64,000 nt of DNA from Zymobacter sp047495495 (GTDB lineage Bacteria > Pseudomonadota > Gammaproteobacteria > Pseudomonadales > Halomonadaceae): NCBI RefSeq assembly GCF_047495495.1, contig NZ_CP179930.1:2728001-2792000 (forward strand), given 5' to 3'. Position 1 is the stretch's first letter. Each line of letters opens with the position of its first letter. Of this stretch, positions 1 to 7,245 are shown in pieces. Both the position numbers and the translations under genes were made by a program. The notes beneath the pieces were generated by a model that saw only the letters and a program-made list of their open reading frames with translations, was not told the DNA's origin and made no database searches.

Positions 1-105
1 AACGAAGGCACGTTGCGTTCGTATCAGTGGCAGGAACAGAACCACTCTTACCGTGTTGGCTATGGCGTAGGGAATAGCTACGACATTCACTGGAATATTC
101 ATTAG
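1..105 (+). CDS. C-terminal end of an unidentified protein (partial)
   Basis: Reading frame 1 is open from the window edge to a TAG at 103-105 and gives 34 residues ending in SYDIHWNIH. The tail is rich in aromatic and polar residues (YQW, GYGVGNSY), compatible with an envelope or exported protein, but it is too short to assign. It converges with the pst operon; the hairpin at 122-148 lies between them. That this is a real gene end is inferred only from the open frame and its position before a terminator. Confidence 0.4.
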   Translation, partial: NEGTLRSYQWQEQNHSYRVGYGVGNSYDIHWNIH

Positions 106-121
106 GCCACTGATCCACCAC

Positions 122-148
122 AAAAAAGGCGATGCCCATTGCATCGCC
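122..148 (-). terminator. Rho-independent terminator of the pst operon
   Basis: Perfect 8-bp inverted repeat GGCGATGC (128-135) / GCATCGCC (141-148) with a 5-nt loop. On the minus strand the stem is followed by six T residues (A122-127 on the plus strand). It lies 80 bp beyond the pstB stop codon, so it probably ends pstSCAB transcription. No phoU gene sits between pstB and this terminator. Confidence 0.8.
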
Positions 149-227
149 TCTGGCTTCAAGGAAGAGCGTCCTTGCCCTTCCCCCCGGTCAGCCCTTGGCC
201 GAAACCTTGCGCTATCCAGCAACCTGA

Positions 228-1166
228 TTAACCGAAGCGGCCCTGGATGTAATTGAGCGTACGCGGATCTCTGGGATTGGAGAACATCCGTTTGGTCAGC
301 CCGGCTTCAACGATCTCGCCCATGTACATAAACACGGTGCGGTTGGAGATACGCGCGGCCTGCTGCATGTTGTGGGTCACCATAACGATGGTGTACTCCT
401 GCACCAGTTCCTGAATCAGCGTTTCGATATGACCCGTTGCAATCGGATCGAGCGCGGAGGTCGGTTCATCAAGCAGGATCACATCGGGGCGAGTCGCGAT
501 GGTGCGCGCAATACACAGGCGCTGCTGCTGACCACCGGACAGTGACAGCCCCGGCTGGTTGAGCTTGTCCTTCACTTCATCCCACAGTGCGGCCTTGCGC
601 AGTGCCCATTCGACGCGCTCCTGCAGATCACCGCGAGAGATCTTTTCCTGCAGCTTAACGCCAAAAGCCACGTTATCGCGAATCGACATCGGGAACGGCG
701 TCGGACGCTGGAACACCATGCCGACACGCATGCGCAGCAGTTCGGCATCAACGTCGGGGCTGTTCACGTTCTGACCGTCAAGCAGGATATCCCCTTCGCA
801 ACGCATGTTCGGATACAGCTCGTGGATACGGTTGAGGCAGCGCAGCAGTGTCGACTTACCGCAGCCCGACGGGCCGATAAAAGCGGTCACTTGGCGTTCC
901 TGAACGTCCAGCGAGATGTCCTTCAGCGCGTGAAAGTCGCCGTAATAGAAGTTCAGGTCGCGAATGCCCAGCTTGAATGCACCCGCATCGTTGGTCTGTT
1001 CGAGAGGTGTCGCCATAACAGTGCGCTCTTCTTTATTGTTGGAACGGCCAGCATTGTCGGAACGGTCGCTGAAAGAGGGATCGTGTGACACGACCTGATG
1101 ATCGTCGGTGCTGAAACGCTGCGGGTTATACATGGTAGCGTCTTCCTGTTCGTTTTGTTGGGTCAT
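228..1166 (-). CDS. pstB: Phosphate ABC transporter ATP-binding protein PstB
   Basis: ATPase of the high-affinity phosphate importer PstSCAB, on the cytoplasmic face of the PstC-PstA channel. Visible: Walker A GPSGCGKST (about residues 98-106), Q-loop region VGMVFQRPTPFP, signature LSGGQQQR, Walker B VILLDEP and the switch histidine in VMVTHN. At 312 aa it is longer than the usual 250-280 because of a hydrophilic N-terminal extension of about 50 residues; an internal ATG (M51, MATPLEQ) would give a typical length. The longer start is kept because its ATG overlaps the pstA stop in an ATGA junction, which suggests translational coupling. Last gene of the operon. Confidence 0.95.
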   Translation of the reverse strand: MTQQNEQEDATMYNPQRFSTDDHQVVSHDPSFSDRSDNAGRSNNKEERTVMATPLEQTNDAGAFKLGIRDLNFYYGDFHALKDISLDVQERQVTAFIGPSGCGKSTLLRCLNRIHELYPNMRCEGDILLDGQNVNSPDVDAELLRMRVGMVFQRPTPFPMSIRDNVAFGVKLQEKISRGDLQERVEWALRKAALWDEVKDKLNQPGLSLSGGQQQRLCIARTIATRPDVILLDEPTSALDPIATGHIETLIQELVQEYTIVMVTHNMQQAARISNRTVFMYMGEIVEAGLTKRMFSNPRDPRTLNYIQGRFG

Positions 1167-2002
1167 GAGGTACGTGCCATACGGCGAGACACGATGCCCA
1201 GCACCAGGATCATCAGCGTCATCAACAGTGCCCCTGTCCAGGCCAGCGCGACCTTGTCCATGTCATACCCTGTCAGCGTCATGTTCTGATACAGCGTCAT
1301 CGGCAGGTTAGGCATGGCATCCGACAGGCGGAACCAGTTCCATTGGTTGGTATTGAGGGAGGTGAAGATCAGCGGTGCGGTTTCACCACTGATACGCGCA
1401 CAGCCCAGCAAAATTCCCGTGATAATGCCCGGCATCACCATGCGGAAGCTGATCGAGGTCAGGACCTTCCAGCGCGGCGCACCAAGCGCATAGGCCGCTT
1501 CACGCGTGGGTGCCGGCACCAGCCTCAACATGTCTTCGGTCGAACGGATGACCATCGGTAAAATGATGATCGCCAGAGCAATGCTGCCCGCCCAGCCAGA
1601 GAATCCGCCGCTGGGCAGAACCATCAATGCATAGATGAACAACCCGATGATAATCGACGGTGCAGACAGCAGCATGTCGCTGGCAAAGCGGATAAGCCCC
1701 GACCAGCGGGAGCGGCTTGCGGCCAGCCAGCTACCGGCCGCCATGCCGACCACGGTACCCAGCAGGGTGCCGAGTAAGGTCATGGTCAGGCTGCCGATAA
1801 TGGCGTTCCCCAGCCCGCCGCCGCTGGCACGGGTACGGGAGGTGAAGACCTCAAGCGACAGCTTCGGCAGTCCGCTGTACAGCAGTTGGAAAAGGATGGC
1901 CCCCAAGGCCACCAGGCATAGGCCTGTAACGCCTAGACAGGCCAGCCAAGCAATGCGGTTGACGATGCGACGACGTTGATAGCGTGAGGTTGAGGTCATC
2001 AT
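1163..2002 (-). CDS. pstA: Phosphate ABC transporter permease PstA
   Basis: Inner-membrane permease subunit that forms the phosphate channel with PstC. The 279-aa product begins with a cytoplasmic basic tail (TSRYQRRRIVNR), then hydrophobic segments, and carries the binding-protein-dependent permease loop EAAYALGAPRWKVL, which contacts PstB. Length is normal for PstA. The start overlaps the pstC stop by 4 bp (ATGA) and its own stop overlaps pstB the same way, so pstC-A-B are translationally linked. Controlled from the PHO-box promoter ahead of pstS. Confidence 0.95.
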   Translation of the reverse strand: MMTSTSRYQRRRIVNRIAWLACLGVTGLCLVALGAILFQLLYSGLPKLSLEVFTSRTRASGGGLGNAIIGSLTMTLLGTLLGTVVGMAAGSWLAASRSRWSGLIRFASDMLLSAPSIIIGLFIYALMVLPSGGFSGWAGSIALAIIILPMVIRSTEDMLRLVPAPTREAAYALGAPRWKVLTSISFRMVMPGIITGILLGCARISGETAPLIFTSLNTNQWNWFRLSDAMPNLPMTLYQNMTLTGYDMDKVALAWTGALLMTLMILVLGIVSRRMARTS

Positions 2003-2877
2003 GCCTGTTTTCCTCCTCGCTGAATCATGCGAGCAATGGCAAGCACCACGGTAGTGATGATGAACAGCAGCAGCCCCAAAGCCAGCAGCGCGGAACGCTG
2101 GCTGCCATCGGCTTCGGAGAACTGCGACGAAATCAGCGCCGCGATGGATGTTCCTTGATGCGTCGGTGACAGGCTAAGGAAGACGTTGTTACCGATCACG
2201 AACGATACGGCCATGGTTTCACCCAGCGCACGCCCCAATCCCAGCACGATGGCACCGGCCAGACTGCGACGGATCGACGGGAAGACAACATGGCGCAACG
2301 TTTCCCAAGACGTGCCCCCTAATCCATAGCAGGACTCTTTCACCAGCGGCGACACCTGCTGCATCGCATCACGCGTCATGGCCGTGATCAGTGGCGTAAC
2401 CATCAGCGCCAACACTACGCCCGCAGAGGCGATGCCCGAACCGACAGGAAAGATTGACGGAAACAGTCGCTGCAACCACGGGCACAGCACCATGCTGCCC
2501 CACATGCCGTAGACGATAGACGGTACGGCGGCCAGCAGCTCAATCAGCGAGCCAATAAAACGGGCCAGCCTGACAGGACACCATTCGGTCAGCAGGCTGG
2601 CGACACCCCATGCCACGGGCACTGCCAGTGCAATAGCAATAAGGGAACTTACAACGGTGCCGTACAGCGCTGGAAGCGCGCCATACTGGCCTTGAACGGG
2701 TGCCCAGACGGTCCCCGTAATGAATTCCATTCCGTGCTGGCTCAGAGCAGGCCATCCTGCAATCGCCAGCGACAGCAACAAGGCAACTAACAGGGCCGGA
2801 ATGCTCCATGCGGCAGCTCCGGTTGTCAGTGCCAGCACACGATCACCTCTCTTGCTGGGTGCTCGGCGTGTCATCAT
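1999..2877 (-). CDS. pstC: Phosphate ABC transporter permease PstC
   Basis: Second membrane permease of the PstSCAB importer, 292 aa. An N-terminal membrane segment follows a short basic leader; the conserved cytoplasmic loop KESCYGLGGTSWETL binds the ATPase, and GLGRALGETMAVSFVIGN is a PstC-type membrane stretch. It follows pstS after 146 bp that contain a GC-rich hairpin, and overlaps pstA by 4 bp. A start at the second methionine of MMTRRAPSKRG is equally possible. Confidence 0.94.
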   Translation of the reverse strand: MMTRRAPSKRGDRVLALTTGAAAWSIPALLVALLLSLAIAGWPALSQHGMEFITGTVWAPVQGQYGALPALYGTVVSSLIAIALAVPVAWGVASLLTEWCPVRLARFIGSLIELLAAVPSIVYGMWGSMVLCPWLQRLFPSIFPVGSGIASAGVVLALMVTPLITAMTRDAMQQVSPLVKESCYGLGGTSWETLRHVVFPSIRRSLAGAIVLGLGRALGETMAVSFVIGNNVFLSLSPTHQGTSIAALISSQFSEADGSQRSALLALGLLLFIITTVVLAIARMIQRGGKQA

Positions 2878-2976
2878 TCCATCACTCCTGCTTGACGCCT
2901 TATGGCGGATGCAGACACTGGCCCGGCAGAGGCGATAACGTTCATCTGTCCGGGTCAGCGCTCGCTATCTGAGTAC

Positions 2977-3011
2977 CCGTCCCCCGGCACACGCTACCGC
3001 CAAGGGGACGG
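2977..3011 (-). promoter_or_regulatory. Intercistronic hairpin between pstS and pstC
   Basis: Perfect 8-bp inverted repeat CCGTCCCC (2977-2984) / GGGGACGG (3004-3011) with a 19-nt loop, starting 12 bp past the pstS stop and without a T tail. Such a structure after the binding-protein gene could stabilise the pstS end of the message or reduce read-through, giving more PstS than channel. The repeat is seen; the role is inferred. Confidence 0.5.
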
Positions 3012-3023
3012 ATATTCAGCAGA

Positions 3024-4064
3024 TCACTGGGCCAACCACAGCGGCGTACTGCCGTCCGTGATTTTCGACCAGACATCATGCTCGACCTGGTCGATTACGT
3101 TCTTCGGCATTGCCACATAATCCAATGCTGCGGCGGTATCCTTGCCGCTAACGTAGGCCCAGTTGAAGAACGCCAAGGCTTCTTTGGCCGCTGCAGCGTC
3201 GGCAGGTTTGACCGGCATCAGGATGTAGGACACCCCTGTGATCGGCCAACTGTCCTTGCCGGGCTGGTTGGTCAAGACCAACGCCAGACCTGGTGCATTC
3301 TTCCAGTCTGCATGTCGAGCAGCTGCGCTGAAGCTGTCTGCGCCCGGTGTCACATACCCACCGTCGCGGTTTTTCAGCACCACCGTGGCCACTTTGTTCT
3401 GGCGCGCGTAAGCGTACTCGACATACCCAATGGCTCCGACCGTGCCTTGCACACGTGAAGCCACTCCCCCATTGGCCTGAGCCCCAACGCCGTTAGGCCA
3501 CGGCACCGTATTGCCTTCACCAACTTTCTGTTTGAAGGCCGGACTGACCTCACTCAGATAGTGGGTGAACAGATAGTTGGTGCCCGATCCCTCTGCGCGG
3601 TGAACCGGCGTGATCGCCAGATCCGGCAGATTGATATCAGGGTTCAGAGCCTTGATGCGGGCATCATTCCAGCGGGTGATATCACCGGAATAGATGGCCG
3701 CGAGGGTTTCGCCATCCAACTTCAGCGAATTCCCTCCAAGAGCAGCGCCAAGGTTCACGATGGGCACAACGCCCCCCATGATCATCGGCCACTGCACCAG
3801 CCCTGCTTTCTGCTGGTCTTCTGCACTCATCGGCACGTCCGACGCGCCGAAGGTCACAGTGCGGGCTTTGATCTGAGCGATACCGCCACCGGACCCGATG
3901 CCCTGATAGTTGATGGCAACGTTCTTGGCATCCTGGTAGTCATCCGCCCAGCGCGTATAGACCGGATAAGGGAACGTTGCCCCAGCACCTGTCACCGTCG
4001 GAGCGGCCTGAACGAGAGGAGCGCTTAACAACATGGTCAGAGCAATGGTCGTGCGCTTGAGCAT
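3024..4064 (-). CDS. pstS: Periplasmic phosphate-binding protein PstS
   Basis: Captures phosphate in the periplasm and delivers it to PstCA. The 346-aa product starts with a signal peptide (MLKRTTIALTMLLSAPLVQA, cleavage after VQA) and the PstS N-terminus TVTGAGATFPYPVY. Further family motifs are GSGGGIAQI, FGASDVPMS and the phosphate loop HRAEGSGTNYLFTHYL; TDGSTPLW is near the C-terminus. Length is standard. First gene of the operon, about 74 bp downstream of the -10 hexamer of the PHO-box promoter; strongly expected to be induced by phosphate limitation through PhoB. Confidence 0.97.
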   Translation of the reverse strand: MLKRTTIALTMLLSAPLVQAAPTVTGAGATFPYPVYTRWADDYQDAKNVAINYQGIGSGGGIAQIKARTVTFGASDVPMSAEDQQKAGLVQWPMIMGGVVPIVNLGAALGGNSLKLDGETLAAIYSGDITRWNDARIKALNPDINLPDLAITPVHRAEGSGTNYLFTHYLSEVSPAFKQKVGEGNTVPWPNGVGAQANGGVASRVQGTVGAIGYVEYAYARQNKVATVVLKNRDGGYVTPGADSFSAAARHADWKNAPGLALVLTNQPGKDSWPITGVSYILMPVKPADAAAAKEALAFFNWAYVSGKDTAAALDYVAMPKNVIDQVEHDVWSKITDGSTPLWLAQ

Positions 4065-4137
4065 GGCGGTTCTCCAGAAAAGTGTTCACGGCATGACAGG
4101 GGCCTGTCGTGGCATCGCCTGTTCATCTCATGACCAG

Positions 4138-4204
4138 AATCTAGAAGCGCGATGTGACAGAACAGTGACGGTTTTGTGACAGGTAGGTGACGAGTAAATG
4201 ACAG
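4138..4204 (-). promoter_or_regulatory. PHO-box promoter of pstSCAB (five half-sites)
   Basis: Read on the minus strand, five CTGTCAT-like heptamers occur at exact 11-bp steps: plus-strand positions 4198-4204, 4187-4193, 4176-4182, 4165-4171 and 4154-4160 (CTGTCAT, TCGTCAC, CTGTCAC, CCGTCAC, CTGTCAC). A -10-like TAGATT lies at 4138-4143, 10 bp beyond the last heptamer, the spacing known for PhoB-dependent promoters where the box replaces the -35 element. No good sigma-70 -35 is seen. The PhoB assignment rests on match to the known consensus. Confidence 0.88.
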
Positions 4205-4464
4205 TTTTGTTAAAGGGCTATAGGCCCCCCCTCTTCATTTGTTGAAGATTCAACATGTTACTTTCAATCAAGGTTTCATGAAGAGAACGGTGTGAGTGTC
4301 ATGAAAACGATGGCGTTCACATTAAAAAAACTAAAAGAAGCGACTTTTCCCAGAAAATCACTATCAAAAACAGCGCTATCGGATAGAGGCCACCCCAGCG
4401 ACACCTACCACAAGGAACAGGATAAAGCAGGACTCAAACAGGGTGAGGAAAGGCCGCCATACCG
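4205..4464. other. Spacer between divergent PHO boxes
   Basis: 260 bp between the two PHO-box arrays. It is comparatively AT-rich and contains the short inverted repeat TTGAA/TTCAA near 4242-4253. An open frame at 4292-4495 has no recognisable domain and runs into the phoA PHO box; it is not annotated as a gene. Confidence 0.5.
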
Positions 4465-4520
4465 CTGTCATCAGAATGTCATCCAGCGGTCATGAAAGCG
4501 TCATCTGCCCATGCAAATGT
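4465..4520 (+). promoter_or_regulatory. PHO-box promoter of phoA (four half-sites)
   Basis: Four heptamers at exact 11-bp period on the plus strand: CTGTCAT 4465-4471, ATGTCAT 4476-4482, CGGTCAT 4487-4493 and GCGTCAT 4498-4504. Ten bases later is a weak -10-like AAATGT (4515-4520). The array points to the alkaline phosphatase that starts at 4599, so phoA and pst are probably co-induced by PhoB from back-to-back promoters. Confidence 0.85.
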
Positions 4521-4598
4521 GTCTGAGCACGCCAGCAACGCGCCGCTGTCGTGGAAGATAACAACCGCAGTCACTGCATATTCAGGGAATCCTCACCC

Positions 4599-6038
4599 AT
4601 GATGGTACGACGTCTTTCCAGCCTTACCCTTTGCAGCACGCTTCTCGCCGCCTCGCTCGCACAGGCCGCTCCCGTATCCGGCCCCGTCGACGCGCAGGGT
4701 GCCGCACGCCGCGGCTATCACATCACACAGGACGAGGTGCGCCAGGCGTTTTCTGACCAGAAGGCCCGCAACGTCATTCTCTTTATCGGAGACGGCATGG
4801 GTGACTCAGAAATCACGTCTGCTCGCAACTATGCCGAGGGCGCTGCGGGTCGTTTCAAAGGGCTGGACGCCTTCCCCTTCACCGGCCAATACACCACGTT
4901 CTCGCTTGACCGCACGACCCACCGCCCGGATTACGTGACGGACTCAGCGGCATCGGCCACCGGCTGGACAACCGGTACCAAAAGCTACAACAAGGCCATC
5001 GGTGTTGATGTGAATGGCCGCCCAATGCCAACGCTGTTGGAACTGGCTAAAGCCAGCGGTAAGGCCACAGGTAACGTCACAACGGCAGAGGTACAGGACG
5101 CCACCCCTGCGGCACTGATGGCACACGTTGCCCTGCGCAGCTGCAAAGGCCCCGATGAAGCCGCTGCGAAGTGCACAGCGGATGCGCTCGAAAACGGGGG
5201 CGCCGGTTCAATTGCCGAACAGTCGCTCAACGTTCGTCCGGACATCATTCTCGGCGGTGGTCGCGCCTACTTCGAACAGCAGGCCCATGCGGGGCAGTGG
5301 AAAGGCCAGAGCCTGCTTGATCAAGCCAGCGCCCGCGGCTATCAACTCGTCGGCGACCGCGCTCAGCTGAGCGCACTGAAGGCAGCAAACCAACAGCACC
5401 CGGTGCTGGGGCTGTTCGCGGCCAACGATATGCCAGTCAACTGGGATGGTCCCAAGGCCACGCATAACGGCCACCTCGACACGCCCCCAGCAGTCTGCAA
5501 ACCCAACCCCGGACGCCCCGACAGCCAGCCCAGCCTGAAGGAAATGACTCACAAGGCCATTTCGCTGCTGGACAAGAACCCCAACGGCTTCTTCCTGCAG
5601 GTGGAAGGGGCATCCATCGACAAACAGGATCACGCGGCTAACCCGTGCGGCCAGATCGGTGAAGTTGTCGACCTCGACCAAGCGATTCAGGAGGCACTGG
5701 CCTACGCCAAGACCCACCCGGACACGCTGGTGCTCGTGACAGCCGACCATGCCCACTCCAGCCAGATCATCCCCACGGATGGCAAGGTACCGGGGCTGTC
5801 GCTGGCACTGCGCACGCATGACGATGCTGTGATGGCGATGAGCTATGCCACCGCTTCCGAAGGATCACAGGAACATACCGGTACTCAGTTACGCATTGCC
5901 GCCACAGGCCCGCGTGCGGGGCGTGTACTGGGGCTGACCGATCAGACGGACCTGTTCTTCACCATTCGTGACGCACTGGGCATCAGCCACCAGACCACTC
6001 AGAACGTTACCAAGACACTGGCACCTGCCGCTCACTAA
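4599..6038 (+). CDS. phoA: Alkaline phosphatase PhoA
   Basis: Periplasmic metal-dependent phosphomonoesterase that frees phosphate from organic esters. Visible: signal peptide of about 23 residues (RRLSSLTLCSTLLAASLAQA), metal site FIGDGMGDSE (Asp65), the active-site serine in DYVTDSAASATGW (Ser116), and C-terminal metal ligands in VEGASIDKQDH and VTADHAHSSQI. These closely follow the E. coli PhoA pattern; 479 aa is normal. The frame is open upstream to a GTG at 4551, but the ATG at 4599 (or the adjacent one at 4602) places the signal peptide at the N-terminus and is preferred. Cysteines in LRSCKG, AAKCTAD, AVCKPN and NPCGQ may form disulfides. Confidence 0.95.
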   Translation: MMVRRLSSLTLCSTLLAASLAQAAPVSGPVDAQGAARRGYHITQDEVRQAFSDQKARNVILFIGDGMGDSEITSARNYAEGAAGRFKGLDAFPFTGQYTTFSLDRTTHRPDYVTDSAASATGWTTGTKSYNKAIGVDVNGRPMPTLLELAKASGKATGNVTTAEVQDATPAALMAHVALRSCKGPDEAAAKCTADALENGGAGSIAEQSLNVRPDIILGGGRAYFEQQAHAGQWKGQSLLDQASARGYQLVGDRAQLSALKAANQQHPVLGLFAANDMPVNWDGPKATHNGHLDTPPAVCKPNPGRPDSQPSLKEMTHKAISLLDKNPNGFFLQVEGASIDKQDHAANPCGQIGEVVDLDQAIQEALAYAKTHPDTLVLVTADHAHSSQIIPTDGKVPGLSLALRTHDDAVMAMSYATASEGSQEHTGTQLRIAATGPRAGRVLGLTDQTDLFFTIRDALGISHQTTQNVTKTLAPAAH

Positions 6039-6051
6039 AACGCGGCCAATG

Positions 6052-6085
6052 AAAAAGCGGCCCCCTACCGAGGGCCGCTTTCTTG
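6052..6085 (+). terminator. Terminator of phoA
   Basis: Ten-bp perfect stem AAAGCGGCCC (6054-6063) / GGGCCGCTTT (6072-6081) with an 8-nt loop, 15 bp past the phoA stop. The downstream arm ends in TTTCTTGT and the upstream arm is preceded by A residues, so it can work in both directions; the minus-strand gene ending at 6144 converges on it. Confidence 0.8.
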
Positions 6086-6143
6086 TGTCTGGAAGACACT
6101 GTCCGCCAAGACCATAAAGCGCTGCTATCACTCACGCCGCGCT

Positions 6144-7184
6144 CTATGTACCGACCGTGACCTCAAATACCGTGGCGGTCTGCGAAAGCGATTCCGGCCA
6201 CTGCACCTTATCCAGTACCTTCAGCACGTCATCGCACAGAGGCACATCGTTTCCAGCCTTTGAGGCATCAATTACCGGTAGGGAAGCGCCCCATCTGTCC
6301 ATTACCAAGCGCACCGTACAGTGCTTGCCCTTGGTCTCAGCTGCCCGTGCAGCAAGCTCCTTGAGGGCCTCATTAGCCATTGCCTGATAGCGCTTGATAT
6401 CGGGCTTATTTCTAGAAGACATTTCGATATCTTCAGGCAATGGAGAATTATCTTGCTCTCCGCAATCTGCACTCAATGCCTCAGCAGAAAAAGGCTCAAT
6501 CCACCAATTCTGGCTATATCCACCAGACCCTCCTGTGACCTCCCAAGAAAGTAAGCGATCTTCTTTATCATTTCGATGAATGAGATAAGTAGCATTCTCA
6601 CCTAAAACAGAGTGCTGGATGCATTGCAGATGTGCAGTGATGCCAACTTTTTCAAGCGATGGCAACGTCTCAAAGGTGCAGGCACCATTCCAAATGCCAA
6701 AGCAATCCTGTGGTGAGAATTCAATTTTCTGAACACCAAACTTCGGATTGCCCGACGCAGAAAGCGTGATATCCCACCCCAGCTCTTGGTTGGTCTCGCG
6801 CAGCACTGTCGCTATCTCGCCAAGCACATGGATGCGCATGACCCCAACACGCTCCGTCGCATTCGTGCTGGGCCCTAACTCGGCACTCCACGCAATATGC
6901 CGCGCTTCCGATGCCCAATCCCACGACCACTGCTCCTGACCGTCATCGGTCGCTTCACCGTCACGATCCGGCATCGTCGACAGAATAAAGTCCCCCAGTT
7001 CGACACTCGGCCGCCCTGTCAGCACAGCGGGGTATACCGGTGTTACCTTGGCAGGCGGCGCTGGTGCTACCGCAGACGATTCTGACAACCGATCGCTTAG
7101 CACCTTCAGACCGATGCCCAACGGGATTCCGGTGCCTAACAGACAGCTCAGGAATATCCCTGCACATAGTTTTACCACCTTCAT
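6144..7184 (-). CDS. Membrane-anchored or exported protein with TolA-like C-terminal domain, copy 1
   Basis: 346 aa. An N-terminal hydrophobic segment (about residues 6-30, GIFLSCLLGTGIPLGIGLKV) acts as anchor or signal, followed by a Pro/Ala linker (APAPPAKVTP). The middle domain is not recognised; it shares with copy 2 the stretch VLGEIATVLRETNQELGWDI and an F-x5-C motif. The last ~85 residues fit the TolA domain III pattern: paired cysteines in GKHCTVRL and VPLCDDVL, then a WP near the end. TolA links inner membrane to Pal/TolB and is the entry point of colicins and filamentous phages; a function here is unknown. RBS AAGGAAAG precedes the start. A near-identical N-terminal block is shared with the neighbour upstream. 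Confidence 0.55.
   Translation of the reverse strand: MKVVKLCAGIFLSCLLGTGIPLGIGLKVLSDRLSESSAVAPAPPAKVTPVYPAVLTGRPSVELGDFILSTMPDRDGEATDDGQEQWSWDWASEARHIAWSAELGPSTNATERVGVMRIHVLGEIATVLRETNQELGWDITLSASGNPKFGVQKIEFSPQDCFGIWNGACTFETLPSLEKVGITAHLQCIQHSVLGENATYLIHRNDKEDRLLSWEVTGGSGGYSQNWWIEPFSAEALSADCGEQDNSPLPEDIEMSSRNKPDIKRYQAMANEALKELAARAAETKGKHCTVRLVMDRWGASLPVIDASKAGNDVPLCDDVLKVLDKVQWPESLSQTATVFEVTVGT
6971..7169 (-). repeat. 199-bp near-identical block, copy 1
   Basis: This segment encodes the membrane anchor and linker of the first TolA-like protein and matches 8082-8280 with only about 8 differences in 199 positions (about 96 %). Outside the block the two genes are strongly diverged, so the similarity was probably refreshed by recent duplication or gene conversion. 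Confidence 0.85.
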
Positions 7185-7245
7185 CCCACTTTCCTTTTAA
7201 TTCTTGAGTGACAGATCATTAGCAGTGTTAGCCCATCACCATTAG

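Noticed and set aside
4292..4495. 67-codon open frame between pst and phoA
   Set aside because: It overlaps the phoA PHO-box array and shows no domain; the region is regulatory.
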